A stretch of 13,236 bases of DNA from CAZCAC01 sp964496575 (GTDB lineage Bacteria; Planctomycetota; UBA1135; GCA-002686595): positions 1 to 13,236 of the forward strand of contig CAZCAC010000187.1 of the NCBI GenBank assembly GCA_964496575.1. Direction: 5' to 3'. Shown piece after piece: positions 5,797-13,076 of the stretch. Position 1 is the stretch's first letter, and each line of letters starts with the position of its first letter. The notes below the pieces were generated by a model that saw only the letters and a program-made list of their open reading frames with translations, searched no databases and was not told the origin of the DNA. A program made the translations under genes and the position numbers.

Positions 5797-8556
5797 TCAG
5801 GCGACGGGCGCGCCTCGCCGCGCCACGATCGCCCCGACCACCAGGAGCGCCAACCCGAGGAGACCGACCAACCCGCCGATCCGCCAGGAGTCTGGCGCGT
5901 ACTCGAAGCGGACCCGGTGCGATCCCGCGTCGAGGTAGAGCGCGCGGAAGAGCGAGTCGGCGCGCAGGATCGGCCGCTCCTCGCCATCGACCGTGGCCCG
6001 CCAACCGGGGTAGTGCTGCTCGGTGAGCACGAAGAGACCCTCGCCGTCGAGCTCCACCTCGTACTCGAGCGCGTGCGCCGAGCGACTCACCAGCTCGACC
6101 TCCGAGCGCTCGAACGGATCGTCGATGGCCAGCGGATCGTTCTCCTCGAGGAACGCGCTGTGCCTCGCGTCGAAGCCCGCCGGGTCGCCCAGGGCGATCT
6201 TCCGGGAGACGATGGTGGGAACGCAGAAGGCGCGCGGAACGGGATCGTCCGCGGCGAGAATCCAGACCTCGCTCTCGGCGGGCGCGTCGCGAGGGCCGGC
6301 GACGAGGCGCCACCCGGGAATCGAGCGCGGCTCGTGGAACAAGAGCAGCTTCACGCCGAGTAGCTGGAACGCGGGACTCGCGGGCTCGACTCCGCTGGCG
6401 GTCCAGTCGAGCAGCGGGTTGGCGCCCTCCTTCAGGGCGAAGGCGCGGAAGCCGTCGAAGGTCGCGACGTTCATCGCGTCGTACCCGCCGACCGTGGTGA
6501 GACCGTGCACCAGCGCGGTGTCGCCGGGCAGGATCCCCGTGTCCGCGAGGATCCGCTCGCCGCGGTACTCGCGGCCGATGAACGCCTCGGTCTTCGTGAG
6601 GGAGAAGTGCTCGGAGCGCGGGACCGCGGGGTTCCAGCTCCACGAGAGGTGGATCCCCTGCAGCAGCGAGAGGGCGAGCAGCGCCAGCGCGCCGACCCCC
6701 TTCCAGCCGAGAGCCAAGAACCCGAGCGTCGCGATCGCCACCACGACGAGGTGCACTCCCGGACCGCGCTCCCCCTCGATCCGCGTCACCGCTGCGATCC
6801 GGCTGGCGAACGGGGCGCCGTCCCGGCGAAACTCCAGGCGGAAGCGCCAGTCCCCCGGCGCGAGCGCGGCGAGGTCGAGGCGACCGAAGTCGAAGCGCCG
6901 GGTCCCCTCCGTGTCGGGAGAGCCGAGAGTGGCGGCCCGCGTGAAGCGCGCCTCGCCGGGCTCGCCCCGCTCGTCGAGACACTCGATGAACAGCACCAGC
7001 GCGTCGAGCGCCAGGCCGCCGCGCAGCTCGCCGGCGAGCCGGGCCTCACCTTCGCCGGCGCGGACCGGCGGCAGCTCGTCGTAGCCGACCACCTCGTCGG
7101 CGGGATCGACGGCGGCGAGCGACGGGGGCGAGGCCTCGCCCCGCGACCCCGCGAACAGGAACCCGCCGACCAGCAGCACGCCGCCGAAGGCACCGGCGCG
7201 GGCCAGCGAACCGGAGCGCTCCAGCGCCGCGCCCGCCGCGAGGGACAGGAAGAGCGCGGCGACGCAGGCCGCTCGGGCCGGCGCCGCCAGCCCCACCAGC
7301 GGCAGCCAGCGCCACAGGTCGACCACGCCGGGAGTCTCCAGCGCCAGGAGCAGCGCGCCCACGCCGAGCAGGAGCACCTCGCCACGACGGCGCAACGACG
7401 CGCCCCCGCCGAGCAGCGCGACCAGGGCGAGGGCGAGGATCGGCACCGGGAGCCAGACGCTGGCGCGCTCGATGAACGCGCCGTCGCCGGCGTGGGCGGT
7501 GAGCTCCAGCCCGCGCCAGCGAAGGAGCGCGAGCAGTCCCAGCGCACCGAGCCACAGCAGGGCGAGCCGCCACGGCAACGGAGCGCGCGTCCTCGACGCG
7601 AGCTCCTCGCCACCGCCTCCACGCCAGTGGAACAGGAACCCGGCGAAGGCGAGCAACCCCCCGAGACCGATGAGATCGGGCAGGGTGCGCTCCCCTTCCT
7701 CCATCCGGTGGGCGAGCAGGGCGCCGGAGTTTTCCAGGTACTCGAGGAAGGGCAGCCACATCGGCGCGGCCAGCAGCACGCCCACGACGAGCGCGGCGGC
7801 GGAACGGAGCGCGGCGGCTCGATCCCGCGCCGCCCCTCGCCACACCCAGAGCGCGGCGGCGAGTCCAGCGAAGAACGCCGTCTCGGGGTGGCCGCCGTAG
7901 AGGGCGAGCGCCATCGTCGCCGCGGTCCCCGCGAAGGCGAGGCCGCGCCGCTGGCCGCGCTGCGCCTCGATCGCGAGGAGCAGCCACGGCAGCCAGGGGA
8001 TGACGTGCCCCAGGCTGTAGCCGAGCCAGAGCAGGAGGCTGCCCGAGAGCGCAAAACCCACTCCGGCCAGCGCCGCTCCACTCCGGCCCAGGGCGAGTCG
8101 CCGCGCGAGGAAGTAGCCGCCCAGCGCCGCCCCCGCGACTCGCAGCAGGGCGAGCCAGGCGAGGCCGCGATCGAAGAGGCGCCAGCCACCGAGCTCCTCG
8201 AGCCCGACCAGCGCGAGGACCTGCGGATCGAGCACGCCCCATTGTGGGTTGGCCAGGAGCGGCAGGCCGAGCTCGAGGTCGGGCGTCCACAGCGGTACCT
8301 CCCCCCCGCGCCAGCTCTCGGCCACTCGCCGGTAGACCGGATAGAACGCGACGCCCTGATCGGAGAGCTCGGCGTTGCGCGCGCGCGGCGCGGCGTGCCA
8401 GGGCGCCTGGACGGTGGCGGTATCGGTCGCGCAGTAGACCAGCGAGCCGTCCCAGACCGGACGTCCGACCACCACCACCCCGAGCGTCACGGCCAGCACG
8501 GCGGCGAGGAGGAGCTCCCGGAGGGAGGGCGGGGCGGAGGTCGGGGAAGAGGCCAA
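5797..8556 (-). CDS. YfhO-like polytopic membrane protein
   Basis: About 919 residues with a dozen or more hydrophobic segments (for example ELLLAAVLAVTLGVVVVG at 14-31 and LVGLLGLALLVVGAIVA at 896-912). The family fingerprint is clear. N-terminally there is DQGVAFYPVYRRVAESWRGG, then VPLWTPDLELGLPLLANPQ. A conserved IPWLPWLLLAIE loop region and GGHPETAFF follow. C-terminally an extracytoplasmic domain ends in LTEQHYPGWRATVDGEERPI (844-863), then LRADSLFRALYLDAGSHRVR before the last membrane helix. In Bacillus, YfhO has been linked to glycosylation of lipoteichoic acid, and the family resembles integral-membrane GT-C-type proteins. The donor and acceptor here are unknown. The start is uncertain: TTG at 8556 begins just before the first membrane helix but lacks a Shine-Dalgarno. 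An in-frame ATG at 8694 would add 46 arginine- and proline-rich residues that look non-coding. It faces the sulfatase gene with 15 bp between the stops. Confidence 0.85.
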   Translation of the reverse strand: MASSPTSAPPSLRELLLAAVLAVTLGVVVVGRPVWDGSLVYCATDTATVQAPWHAAPRARNAELSDQGVAFYPVYRRVAESWRGGEVPLWTPDLELGLPLLANPQWGVLDPQVLALVGLEELGGWRLFDRGLAWLALLRVAGAALGGYFLARRLALGRSGAALAGVGFALSGSLLLWLGYSLGHVIPWLPWLLLAIEAQRGQRRGLAFAGTAATMALALYGGHPETAFFAGLAAALWVWRGAARDRAAALRSAAALVVGVLLAAPMWLPFLEYLENSGALLAHRMEEGERTLPDLIGLGGLLAFAGFLFHWRGGGGEELASRTRAPLPWRLALLWLGALGLLALLRWRGLELTAHAGDGAFIERASVWLPVPILALALVALLGGGASLRRRGEVLLLGVGALLLALETPGVVDLWRWLPLVGLAAPARAACVAALFLSLAAGAALERSGSLARAGAFGGVLLVGGFLFAGSRGEASPPSLAAVDPADEVVGYDELPPVRAGEGEARLAGELRGGLALDALVLFIECLDERGEPGEARFTRAATLGSPDTEGTRRFDFGRLDLAALAPGDWRFRLEFRRDGAPFASRIAAVTRIEGERGPGVHLVVVAIATLGFLALGWKGVGALALLALSLLQGIHLSWSWNPAVPRSEHFSLTKTEAFIGREYRGERILADTGILPGDTALVHGLTTVGGYDAMNVATFDGFRAFALKEGANPLLDWTASGVEPASPAFQLLGVKLLLFHEPRSIPGWRLVAGPRDAPAESEVWILAADDPVPRAFCVPTIVSRKIALGDPAGFDARHSAFLEENDPLAIDDPFERSEVELVSRSAHALEYEVELDGEGLFVLTEQHYPGWRATVDGEERPILRADSLFRALYLDAGSHRVRFEYAPDSWRIGGLVGLLGLALLVVGAIVARRGAPVA

Positions 8557-8924
8557 GGGGGGAGTGGTGTACCGTCTCGGGCGAGCGGATGCCAGGTGCG
8601 CCCCGAAGCTCGGAATGTCCGCGGAGGCGCGGCTCCGGAGGGAACCCACCCGTGCCCCCCTCGTCCAGAGGGGCGGAAGTGCGGCGGTCGGCATATACCG
8701 CGACTCTCGGCCACGATCCCTCGTCCCGAGCATCTGGGGGGACGTGAGAGCACCGGGAGCCCGTGAAGAAGGGAGCCGACCGTCGCCTCTCACCCCGGCT
8801 CGCCGGCCGCCCGCGATACTCCTCCGGAGCGGCCGGGACGTCTCTCGGGATCGACAACGGGGCGGACACCGAGATCGGCGGCCGCTATGAGAGAGAAGGC
8901 GCCTCGCCGATTCCAGAGCGGGGT

Positions 8925-8957
8925 GGAGGGCCCGGACCGGACGGTTCCGGGCCCTCC
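8925..8957 (+). promoter_or_regulatory. 12-bp perfect GC-rich hairpin
   Basis: GGAGGGCCCGGA at 8925-8936 pairs perfectly with TCCGGGCCCTCC at 8946-8957 around a nine-base loop. There is no T-run on either side, so it is not a standard intrinsic terminator. It lies 176 bases before the response-regulator start and could be part of its leader RNA, a protein-binding site, or a terminator-like pause site. The structure is certain at the sequence level; the role is unknown. Confidence 0.6.
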
Positions 8958-8984
8958 CTGGCTTCCGGATCGGCCCGGATCCCC

Positions 8985-9065
8985 CCCTGGAGCTCTCCCG
9001 CTTCGCCGCTGAGACTCTCTCCGCGGAGGTTTTCCGAATCCTGGGCGAAAACCCCGGCTCCAGGG
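8985..9065 (+). promoter_or_regulatory. Nested stem in the response-regulator leader
   Basis: CCCTGGAGC at 8985-8993 is the exact complement of GCTCCAGGG at 9057-9065, giving a nine-bp outer stem. Inside it, GGTTTTC at 9028-9034 pairs with GAAAACC at 9047-9053 around a 12-base loop. The AT-containing inner stem is less likely to be a GC-composition accident than the others. The fold is plausible only if transcription starts upstream of about 8985, which I cannot establish. Confidence 0.4.
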
Positions 9066-9083
9066 AGCGTATTCGTAGAGAGA

Positions 9084-9105
9084 GGCCCGCCGGCAGGGGC
9101 GGGCC
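9084..9105 (+). promoter_or_regulatory. 8-bp GC hairpin upstream of the response-regulator ribosome binding site
   Basis: GGCCCGCC at 9084-9091 pairs with GGCGGGCC at 9098-9105 around the six-base loop GGCAGG. It ends 16 bases before the Shine-Dalgarno and leaves that site open. It could insulate or modulate initiation, or be a remnant of a terminator without a U-tract. Confidence 0.5.
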
Positions 9106-9121
9106 GAAACGCTGAATCCCC

Positions 9122-9125
9122 GGAG
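9122..9125 (+). promoter_or_regulatory. Ribosome binding site of the response regulator
   Basis: GGAG lies seven bases before ATG 9133, in an A-rich spacer (TGAAAAC) that is unusual for this GC-rich window. It fixes the start of the response regulator. Confidence 0.8.
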
Positions 9126-9132
9126 TGAAAAC

Positions 9133-9858
9133 ATGACCGAGAATCAACCCCAGGCAGGAGCGACGACAGGGACCGAGAGGATCCTGGTCATCGAGGACGA
9201 AGAGAGTCTGGCCGTCGGAATCCGCGACGCCCTGGAGCACGCGGGCTACTTCGTCCAGATGGTCCACGACGGCCGGGAGGCGCTGGACCTGATCCGGGCC
9301 TGCGACTTCGACCTGATCGTCCTCGACCTGATGCTCCCCGGGCTCAACGGACTCGACCTGCTCAAGACGCTGCGCTCCGACCGCGTCGACCTTCGCGTAG
9401 TGATCCTGACCGCCCGGGCCGACGAGGGCGACGTGATCAAGGGACTGGAAGCGGGCGCCGACGACTACATGCGCAAGCCCTTCTCCCCGGGCGAGCTCGT
9501 GGCGCGCGTCACCGCCCAGTTCCGCCGTCGTGACCTCGACAGCGCGCCGCCGCTGCACCTCGAGCTGACCGACGACATCAAGGTCGACCTCGACCGTCTC
9601 GAGGTGCACCGGGACGGTGGCGTCGTGCCGCTCACGCCTCGCGAAGGCGATATACTGCGGTACCTGATCCAGCACCGAGATCGCGTGGTGACGCGGGACG
9701 ACCTGCTCGTCGACGTCTGGCACTACAGCAACGGCAAGGTGGAGACGCGAACCGTCGACATCCACATCGTCGGCCTGCGCCGGAAGATCGAGCCCGACCC
9801 CGCTCAGCCCTCGCTCATCCAGACGGTGCGCGGTAAGGGCTATCGTTGGCACAACTAG
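9133..9858 (+). CDS. OmpR/PhoB-family response regulator
   Basis: A 241-residue cytoplasmic transcription regulator controlled by phosphorylation. The receiver domain (about 16-130) has the acidic pair E21-D22, phospho-acceptor D65 in IVLDLMLPG, the switch T93 in VILTAR, and K115 in MRKPF preceded by GADDY. These are all the residues needed for phosphotransfer. The C-terminal winged helix (about 145-241) includes VPLTPREGDILRYLIQHRDR, then TRTVDIHIVGLRRKIEPDP with the recognition helix, and ends in IQTVRGKGYRW, the standard OmpR-type hairpin wing. The start is supported by a good Shine-Dalgarno and by a normal receiver beginning about 16 residues in. Its 3' end overlaps the kinase gene by 13 bases, so the two are a cognate pair. 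The DNA target cannot be read here; the divergent region upstream is the first place to expect autoregulation. Confidence 0.95.
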   Translation: MTENQPQAGATTGTERILVIEDEESLAVGIRDALEHAGYFVQMVHDGREALDLIRACDFDLIVLDLMLPGLNGLDLLKTLRSDRVDLRVVILTARADEGDVIKGLEAGADDYMRKPFSPGELVARVTAQFRRRDLDSAPPLHLELTDDIKVDLDRLEVHRDGGVVPLTPREGDILRYLIQHRDRVVTRDDLLVDVWHYSNGKVETRTVDIHIVGLRRKIEPDPAQPSLIQTVRGKGYRWHN

Positions 9859-11672
9859 CGAGAAAACGAACAGCACTGGGGCTCTACTCTCTCCTGCTCG
9901 TGCTGCCCACCCTGGTCCTGGGTGGGCTGCACTGGCATCAGCTCGTCCAGGAACAGGAAACCGAGCTGGCCCAGATCTACGATGACGCCGAGGCCGCCAG
10001 CAGGCGGCTCGTCGATTCGATCCGGGCCCGCCTCAACGCGCTGCTCAGGGCGGAGAACGAGCGCGACTTCTCGGACTACCAGGACCAGAAGTTCCCCGAC
10101 GACCTCGTCGGTACCGGCCTGGCCTTCGTCGGATCCCCGCTCGGCAAGGGTCCCCCTCCCGAGGGAATCGCCGGGTGGTTCGCCTGGGATTTCCGCGAGC
10201 GCATCGACGCGCCGTACAAGATGTTCCCCGGGAATCGCTGGGAGGTGCGCGAGGCGGAGCAGACCGAGCTCGGGGCGGTGGTGGAGGATTTGATCCGCCA
10301 CGACTGGCTGGACGGATTTCCGAAGCGGATCACGCGCTACGACAACGTCCACGACTCGCGCATCTCGCTCCGCACCGCGGTCGTCAACCTCAGCCAGGAG
10401 ACCGACATCGATTGCCTGCGGGACGAGCTTCCCGCCCTGGAGGGTTTCGCCCACGTGCTGGTCCAGCTCTACCAGTACGACTTCCACGTCCGCTTCTTCC
10501 TGGAGCCCGACGGCACGCCGCGGCTGCTCGCCACGCGGCTGATCCTGATCGACGCCAACGAGCGATTGAAGGGGATGCCCGATTGCTACTCGCGGCTCGC
10601 CGAGGGGGCGACGCTGATCCAGGGGTTCTTCATCGATCCGGTCTGGTTCTTCCAGGAGATGCCCCGGGAGCTGGTGCCGCAGGTGCTTCGTGGAGCGGAG
10701 AAGTTCCACGGGGTGGGCAGCCCTCCCTTGACCGACACCACCGATCGGGTGGTGGAGCGGATCTACCTGATCGACGCCCTGGACTTCGAGGTCTACGAGC
10801 CGGGGGACGCCAGCTACGGCGAGCTGCAGATCTCGATCAGCACCTCGGAGCTGCACGCCCGGCACCAGCGGCAGACGCGGCGCTTCCTCGCCGTGGCGCT
10901 GATGCTCCTGCTCTCCCTGGGCACCGGAATGCTGCTGCTCTTGCGCTCGGTGCGCCGCGACCTGGAGCAGGCACAGCGGACCGAGAACTTCGTCGCCGCC
11001 GTGACGCACGAGCTGCGGACTCCCGTCTCGGCGATCCGGCTCTACGGGGAGATGCTGCGCGACGGCTGGGCCACCGACCCGGCGAAGCAGGACGAGTACT
11101 ACCGGCGGATCGTCGGCGAGGCGCACCGCCTGGAGACGATGGTCGAGCGGGTGCTGGAGAAGAGCCAGCTGACCTCGGTCGAGGCCAAGCCCAAGCCGGG
11201 GGATCTGAGCGACCTCCTCTCGCAGCTGGTCCGCCGCGAGCTGGGCCTCGGCGGCGACGTGCGGCTGGAGCTCGATCCCGAGTTCCCGCCGGTGCTCCTG
11301 AACCCCGAGTCGATGCGCTCGATCGTGGTCAACCTGGTCGACAACGCGCGCAAGTACGCGCCGGTCCGGCCGGGGGACCCGCACGCCGAGCCGATCCTGG
11401 TGCGGACCAGCGCCCGGAACGGGACCCCGGTCCTCGAGGTGCTCGACCGCGGCCCCGGCATTCCCGACGAGGACAAGCGGCACGTCTTCGAGGCCTTCTA
11501 TCGCCGTGGAGACGAGCGGACGCGGCGCGCGCGTGGGACGGGGCTGGGTCTGCACCTGGTCAAGATCCAGGCGCAGTCGCTCGGCGGCGACGTCGAGATC
11601 CTCGACCGCCCGGGCGGAGGCAGCATCTTCCGCGTCCGGCTGCGCGAGGTATCTGGCGGCGCGGAGAGTTGA
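9846..11672 (+). CDS. Membrane sensor histidine kinase with large unrecognised extracytoplasmic domain
   Basis: A 608-residue kinase that should phosphorylate the response regulator upstream. Order: a first membrane helix at about 11-29 (LGLYSLLLVLPTLVLGG), an extracytoplasmic region of about 310 residues, a second membrane helix at about 347-367 (FLAVALMLLLSLGTGMLLLL), then directly the HisKA dimerisation domain with VTHELRTPVSAIRLYGEML (H388). The HATPase domain has the N box NLVDNARKYAP (N500), the G1 box LDRGPGIPDEDK (D534) and the G2 box RGTGLGLHLVK at 563-573. There is no evident HAMP or PAS domain between the second helix and H388, only a short linker. The sensor region is not a family I recognise. 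It has aromatic-rich stretches (LVQLYQYDFHVRFFLEPDG, FFIDPVWFFQEMP). The start is TTG 9846, inside the regulator gene, backed by AAGGG at 9835-9839 with six bases spacing. Confidence 0.93.
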   Translation: MAQLARKRTALGLYSLLLVLPTLVLGGLHWHQLVQEQETELAQIYDDAEAASRRLVDSIRARLNALLRAENERDFSDYQDQKFPDDLVGTGLAFVGSPLGKGPPPEGIAGWFAWDFRERIDAPYKMFPGNRWEVREAEQTELGAVVEDLIRHDWLDGFPKRITRYDNVHDSRISLRTAVVNLSQETDIDCLRDELPALEGFAHVLVQLYQYDFHVRFFLEPDGTPRLLATRLILIDANERLKGMPDCYSRLAEGATLIQGFFIDPVWFFQEMPRELVPQVLRGAEKFHGVGSPPLTDTTDRVVERIYLIDALDFEVYEPGDASYGELQISISTSELHARHQRQTRRFLAVALMLLLSLGTGMLLLLRSVRRDLEQAQRTENFVAAVTHELRTPVSAIRLYGEMLRDGWATDPAKQDEYYRRIVGEAHRLETMVERVLEKSQLTSVEAKPKPGDLSDLLSQLVRRELGLGGDVRLELDPEFPPVLLNPESMRSIVVNLVDNARKYAPVRPGDPHAEPILVRTSARNGTPVLEVLDRGPGIPDEDKRHVFEAFYRRGDERTRRARGTGLGLHLVKIQAQSLGGDVEILDRPGGGSIFRVRLREVSGGAES

Positions 11673-11739
11673 TCTGCCCATCTTCGGCGTTTTCCGCCAG
11701 CAGCGCCCCTCGCGGCGGCGTCTAGATCGTGTTCCCCGA

Positions 11740-11766
11740 CTGTAGCGCGGGCTGGCGCCCGCAGCT
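11740..11766. repeat. REP-like GC hairpin
   Basis: GCGGGC at 11747-11752 pairs with GCCCGC at 11757-11762 around TGGC, within CTGTAGCGCGGGCTGGCGCC at 11740-11759. This wording (TGTAGCGCGGGC, short loop, GCCCGC) resembles short dispersed palindromes I associate with intergenic regions of planctomycete and acidobacterial genomes. Only one copy is in the window, so calling it a repeat family rests on memory, not on evidence seen here. Confidence 0.4.
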
Positions 11767-11828
11767 CGAACGGTCAACAGACTTCTCAGATCACGATTCT
11801 CGCCAGCTTCAATGACCTCCCAGCCTGC

Positions 11829-11851
11829 TTTCTGCGCGCAGCGCGCAGAAA
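11829..11851. promoter_or_regulatory. Perfect 11-bp inverted repeat upstream of the secreted-protein gene
   Basis: TTTCTGCGCGC at 11829-11839 is mirrored exactly by GCGCGCAGAAA at 11841-11851, with a single central A. Such a compact, perfectly symmetric site fits a dimeric-regulator operator at least as well as an RNA hairpin, since an RNA loop would have to open several pairs. It lies 29 bases before the ATG at 11881 and 18 bases before the ribosome binding site. On the minus strand it would read as a hairpin ending in three Ts, too short for a strong terminator. Confidence 0.55.
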
Positions 11852-11869
11852 CCGACTCCGAGTAGACCC

Positions 11870-11876
11870 GAGGTGA
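11870..11876 (+). promoter_or_regulatory. Ribosome binding site of the secreted beta-helix protein
   Basis: GAGGTGA closely matches the anti-Shine-Dalgarno complement. Its GAGG core is seven bases before ATG 11881. It is the best-formed ribosome binding site in the window and fixes the start. Confidence 0.8.
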
Positions 11877-11880
11877 TCCC

Positions 11881-13041
11881 ATGATCCTGTGCGTTCCCTT
11901 CCTGCTCCTTCCGCTCCTGTCCGCCCCCCCCGCTTCCACGCCCATCGCGCCGGCCGAGGTGGAGCTGTACGTCAATCCCGCCAAGGGGAAGGACAGCGCC
12001 CCGGGGACGAAGCGGCGCCCGAAACGCACGCTCTCCGCCGCCCTGGCGACGTTGCCGGAGCCGCTCGAGGAGTCGGTGACGGTCCACCTCCTGGCGGGGA
12101 CTCACGACTCGACCGGGGGCGTGCGCACGAGCGAGCGATCGATGCAGCTCGCCCATCGCATGCGCCCCGGCGTCACCATCTCGATCGACGGGCCGGAGTC
12201 CGGTGATCCGGCCGTGCTGGACTGGCGCGGCGGCCACCTCTTCGACGTCCGGGAGGGCGAGTGGCGGCTGCGCCGCGTGCAGGTGGGGACGTTCCGGAAG
12301 GACCAGCGCCGGGGCGTCCAGGTGCGCGGCCCGGCGCGCGTCACGCTGGAGGACGTGACCTTCCGCCAGCGCAGCCTGTCCGACGCCGGCATCTGGGCCG
12401 AGGATGGCGGGCGGATCTTCCTGCGGGGGGCGATCAAGCTCAACGAACACCTGCACGAGGAGGCCGAGGAGGAGACCTTCTGCGGCATCGTCGCGGTCGA
12501 CCACGGCATCGTCGAGTTCAGGGGGGGAAAGGGCTCTTCCCTCGAGATCGGCAACGGGAGCCTGTCGGTGCGCACTTACGGCCGCATCCGCCTCGGTTGC
12601 GAGTCGGCGCGCATCACCTCGTGGACGAAGTCCAACAACCTCGCGGTCAACCACAGCGGCCGGATCGAGCTCGCCAATACGCCGACGACGTTGCGGGCAC
12701 ACGTCCGGAACAACACGCCGATCGGTCTGGAGCACGACGGCCACCTCCTGGCCGAGGATACGTACATCAAGATCGTCGGCCCCAACGACTCGGCGATCGC
12801 GCTACAGAAGGCGAGCACTTTCACCTGCAACGACATCGAGCTCTCGGGGGAGTTCGAGTACGCGATGTGGGCTTCCAGCGGCAGCATGTTCTGCGGCCGC
12901 TTCCTCACCGACGTGTCGAAGCTGGACGCGAGGACCGGTGCCCAGATCCTGGTGGAGGCGATCAAGGGCGAGGTCGGGGAGGTCGTAGTCCGTAGCGGGG
13001 GGCTGGTCGCCTTGCCGGACCGCGTCGTGCGGTCGGAGTGA
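11881..13041 (+). CDS. Secreted protein, probable right-handed parallel beta-helix (function unknown)
   Basis: 386 residues. An N-terminal hydrophobic stretch (MILCVPFLLLPLLSAPPAS) looks like a signal peptide; C4 is too near the start to be a standard lipobox. Residues 30-55 carry the YVNPAKGKDSAPGTKRRPKR pattern followed by TLSAAL. It closely resembles the YV-P--G-D--PGT---P--T---A motif that opens DUF1565/pectate-lyase-like beta-helix proteins. The rest is a chain of short strands with recurrent turn glycines and asparagines (GGRIFLRG, HGIVEFRGGKG, GNGSLSVRTYGRIRLG, HSGRIELANT), consistent with a solenoid. No polysaccharide-lyase or glycosidase catalytic signature is apparent, so an enzyme name is not justified. 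It has its own strong ribosome binding site and follows the kinase by 208 bases, preceded by a palindrome that could be its operator. It ends 36 bases before the low-GC repeat begins. Confidence 0.75.
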   Translation: MILCVPFLLLPLLSAPPASTPIAPAEVELYVNPAKGKDSAPGTKRRPKRTLSAALATLPEPLEESVTVHLLAGTHDSTGGVRTSERSMQLAHRMRPGVTISIDGPESGDPAVLDWRGGHLFDVREGEWRLRRVQVGTFRKDQRRGVQVRGPARVTLEDVTFRQRSLSDAGIWAEDGGRIFLRGAIKLNEHLHEEAEEETFCGIVAVDHGIVEFRGGKGSSLEIGNGSLSVRTYGRIRLGCESARITSWTKSNNLAVNHSGRIELANTPTTLRAHVRNNTPIGLEHDGHLLAEDTYIKIVGPNDSAIALQKASTFTCNDIELSGEFEYAMWASSGSMFCGRFLTDVSKLDARTGAQILVEAIKGEVGEVVVRSGGLVALPDRVVRSE

Positions 13042-13076
13042 CGGTCCGGGTACTCTTGCTGAATGGACAACCGGCG

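Larger units (their letters stand above)
8557..9132. promoter_or_regulatory. Divergent intergenic region between the YfhO-like gene and the two-component operon
   Basis: This 576-bp gap should hold two outward promoters, one for each flanking gene. I see no convincing sigma-70 boxes. A TATA-like patch, CATATAC, lies at 8692-8698 and GTATTC lies at 9069-9074; either is only weakly suggestive. No tRNA-like or protein-like sequence is evident. The plus-strand side is rich in inverted repeats (listed separately). A small stem CCCCTC/GAGGGG with a five-base loop sits at 8657-8673. The open frame from GTG 8763 to 9128 is arginine-, proline- and serine-rich and runs into the ribosome binding site of the next gene, so I do not call it. 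Confidence 0.5.
11673..11880. other. Intergenic gap between kinase and secreted protein genes
   Basis: 208 bases without a credible reading frame. It contains the two inverted repeats listed next and the ribosome binding site of the following gene. No T-run-tailed terminator follows the kinase; the nearest candidate is a weak GGCG/CGCC stem just after its stop. The downstream gene may therefore be partly read through from the kinase operon. Confidence 0.5.

Noticed and set aside
6505..8766. 753-codon plus-strand open frame opposite the YfhO-like gene
   Set aside because: The translation is almost all Arg, Gln, Glu, Gly and Pro without domains. The minus strand carries clear YfhO-family motifs and membrane helices.
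8763..9128. GTG-started 121-codon plus-strand frame in the divergent intergenic region
   Set aside because: Composition is Arg/Pro/Ser/Gly-rich with no motif. The SD-like GGGAG is too close to the GTG, and the frame runs through the hairpins and into the next ribosome binding site.
8557..9876. Upstream extension of the YfhO-like frame on the minus strand
   Set aside because: It stays open across the intergenic region and opposite the response regulator, but the translation is non-conserved and there is a real gene on the other strand from 9133.
11673..11720. Intrinsic terminator after the kinase
   Set aside because: Only a four-bp GGCG/CGCC stem with a T-containing loop is present, with no U-run after it.
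9855..12029. 724-codon minus-strand open frame opposite the histidine kinase
   Set aside because: It crosses the kinase, the intergenic gap and the start of the beta-helix gene, and has no recognisable motif.
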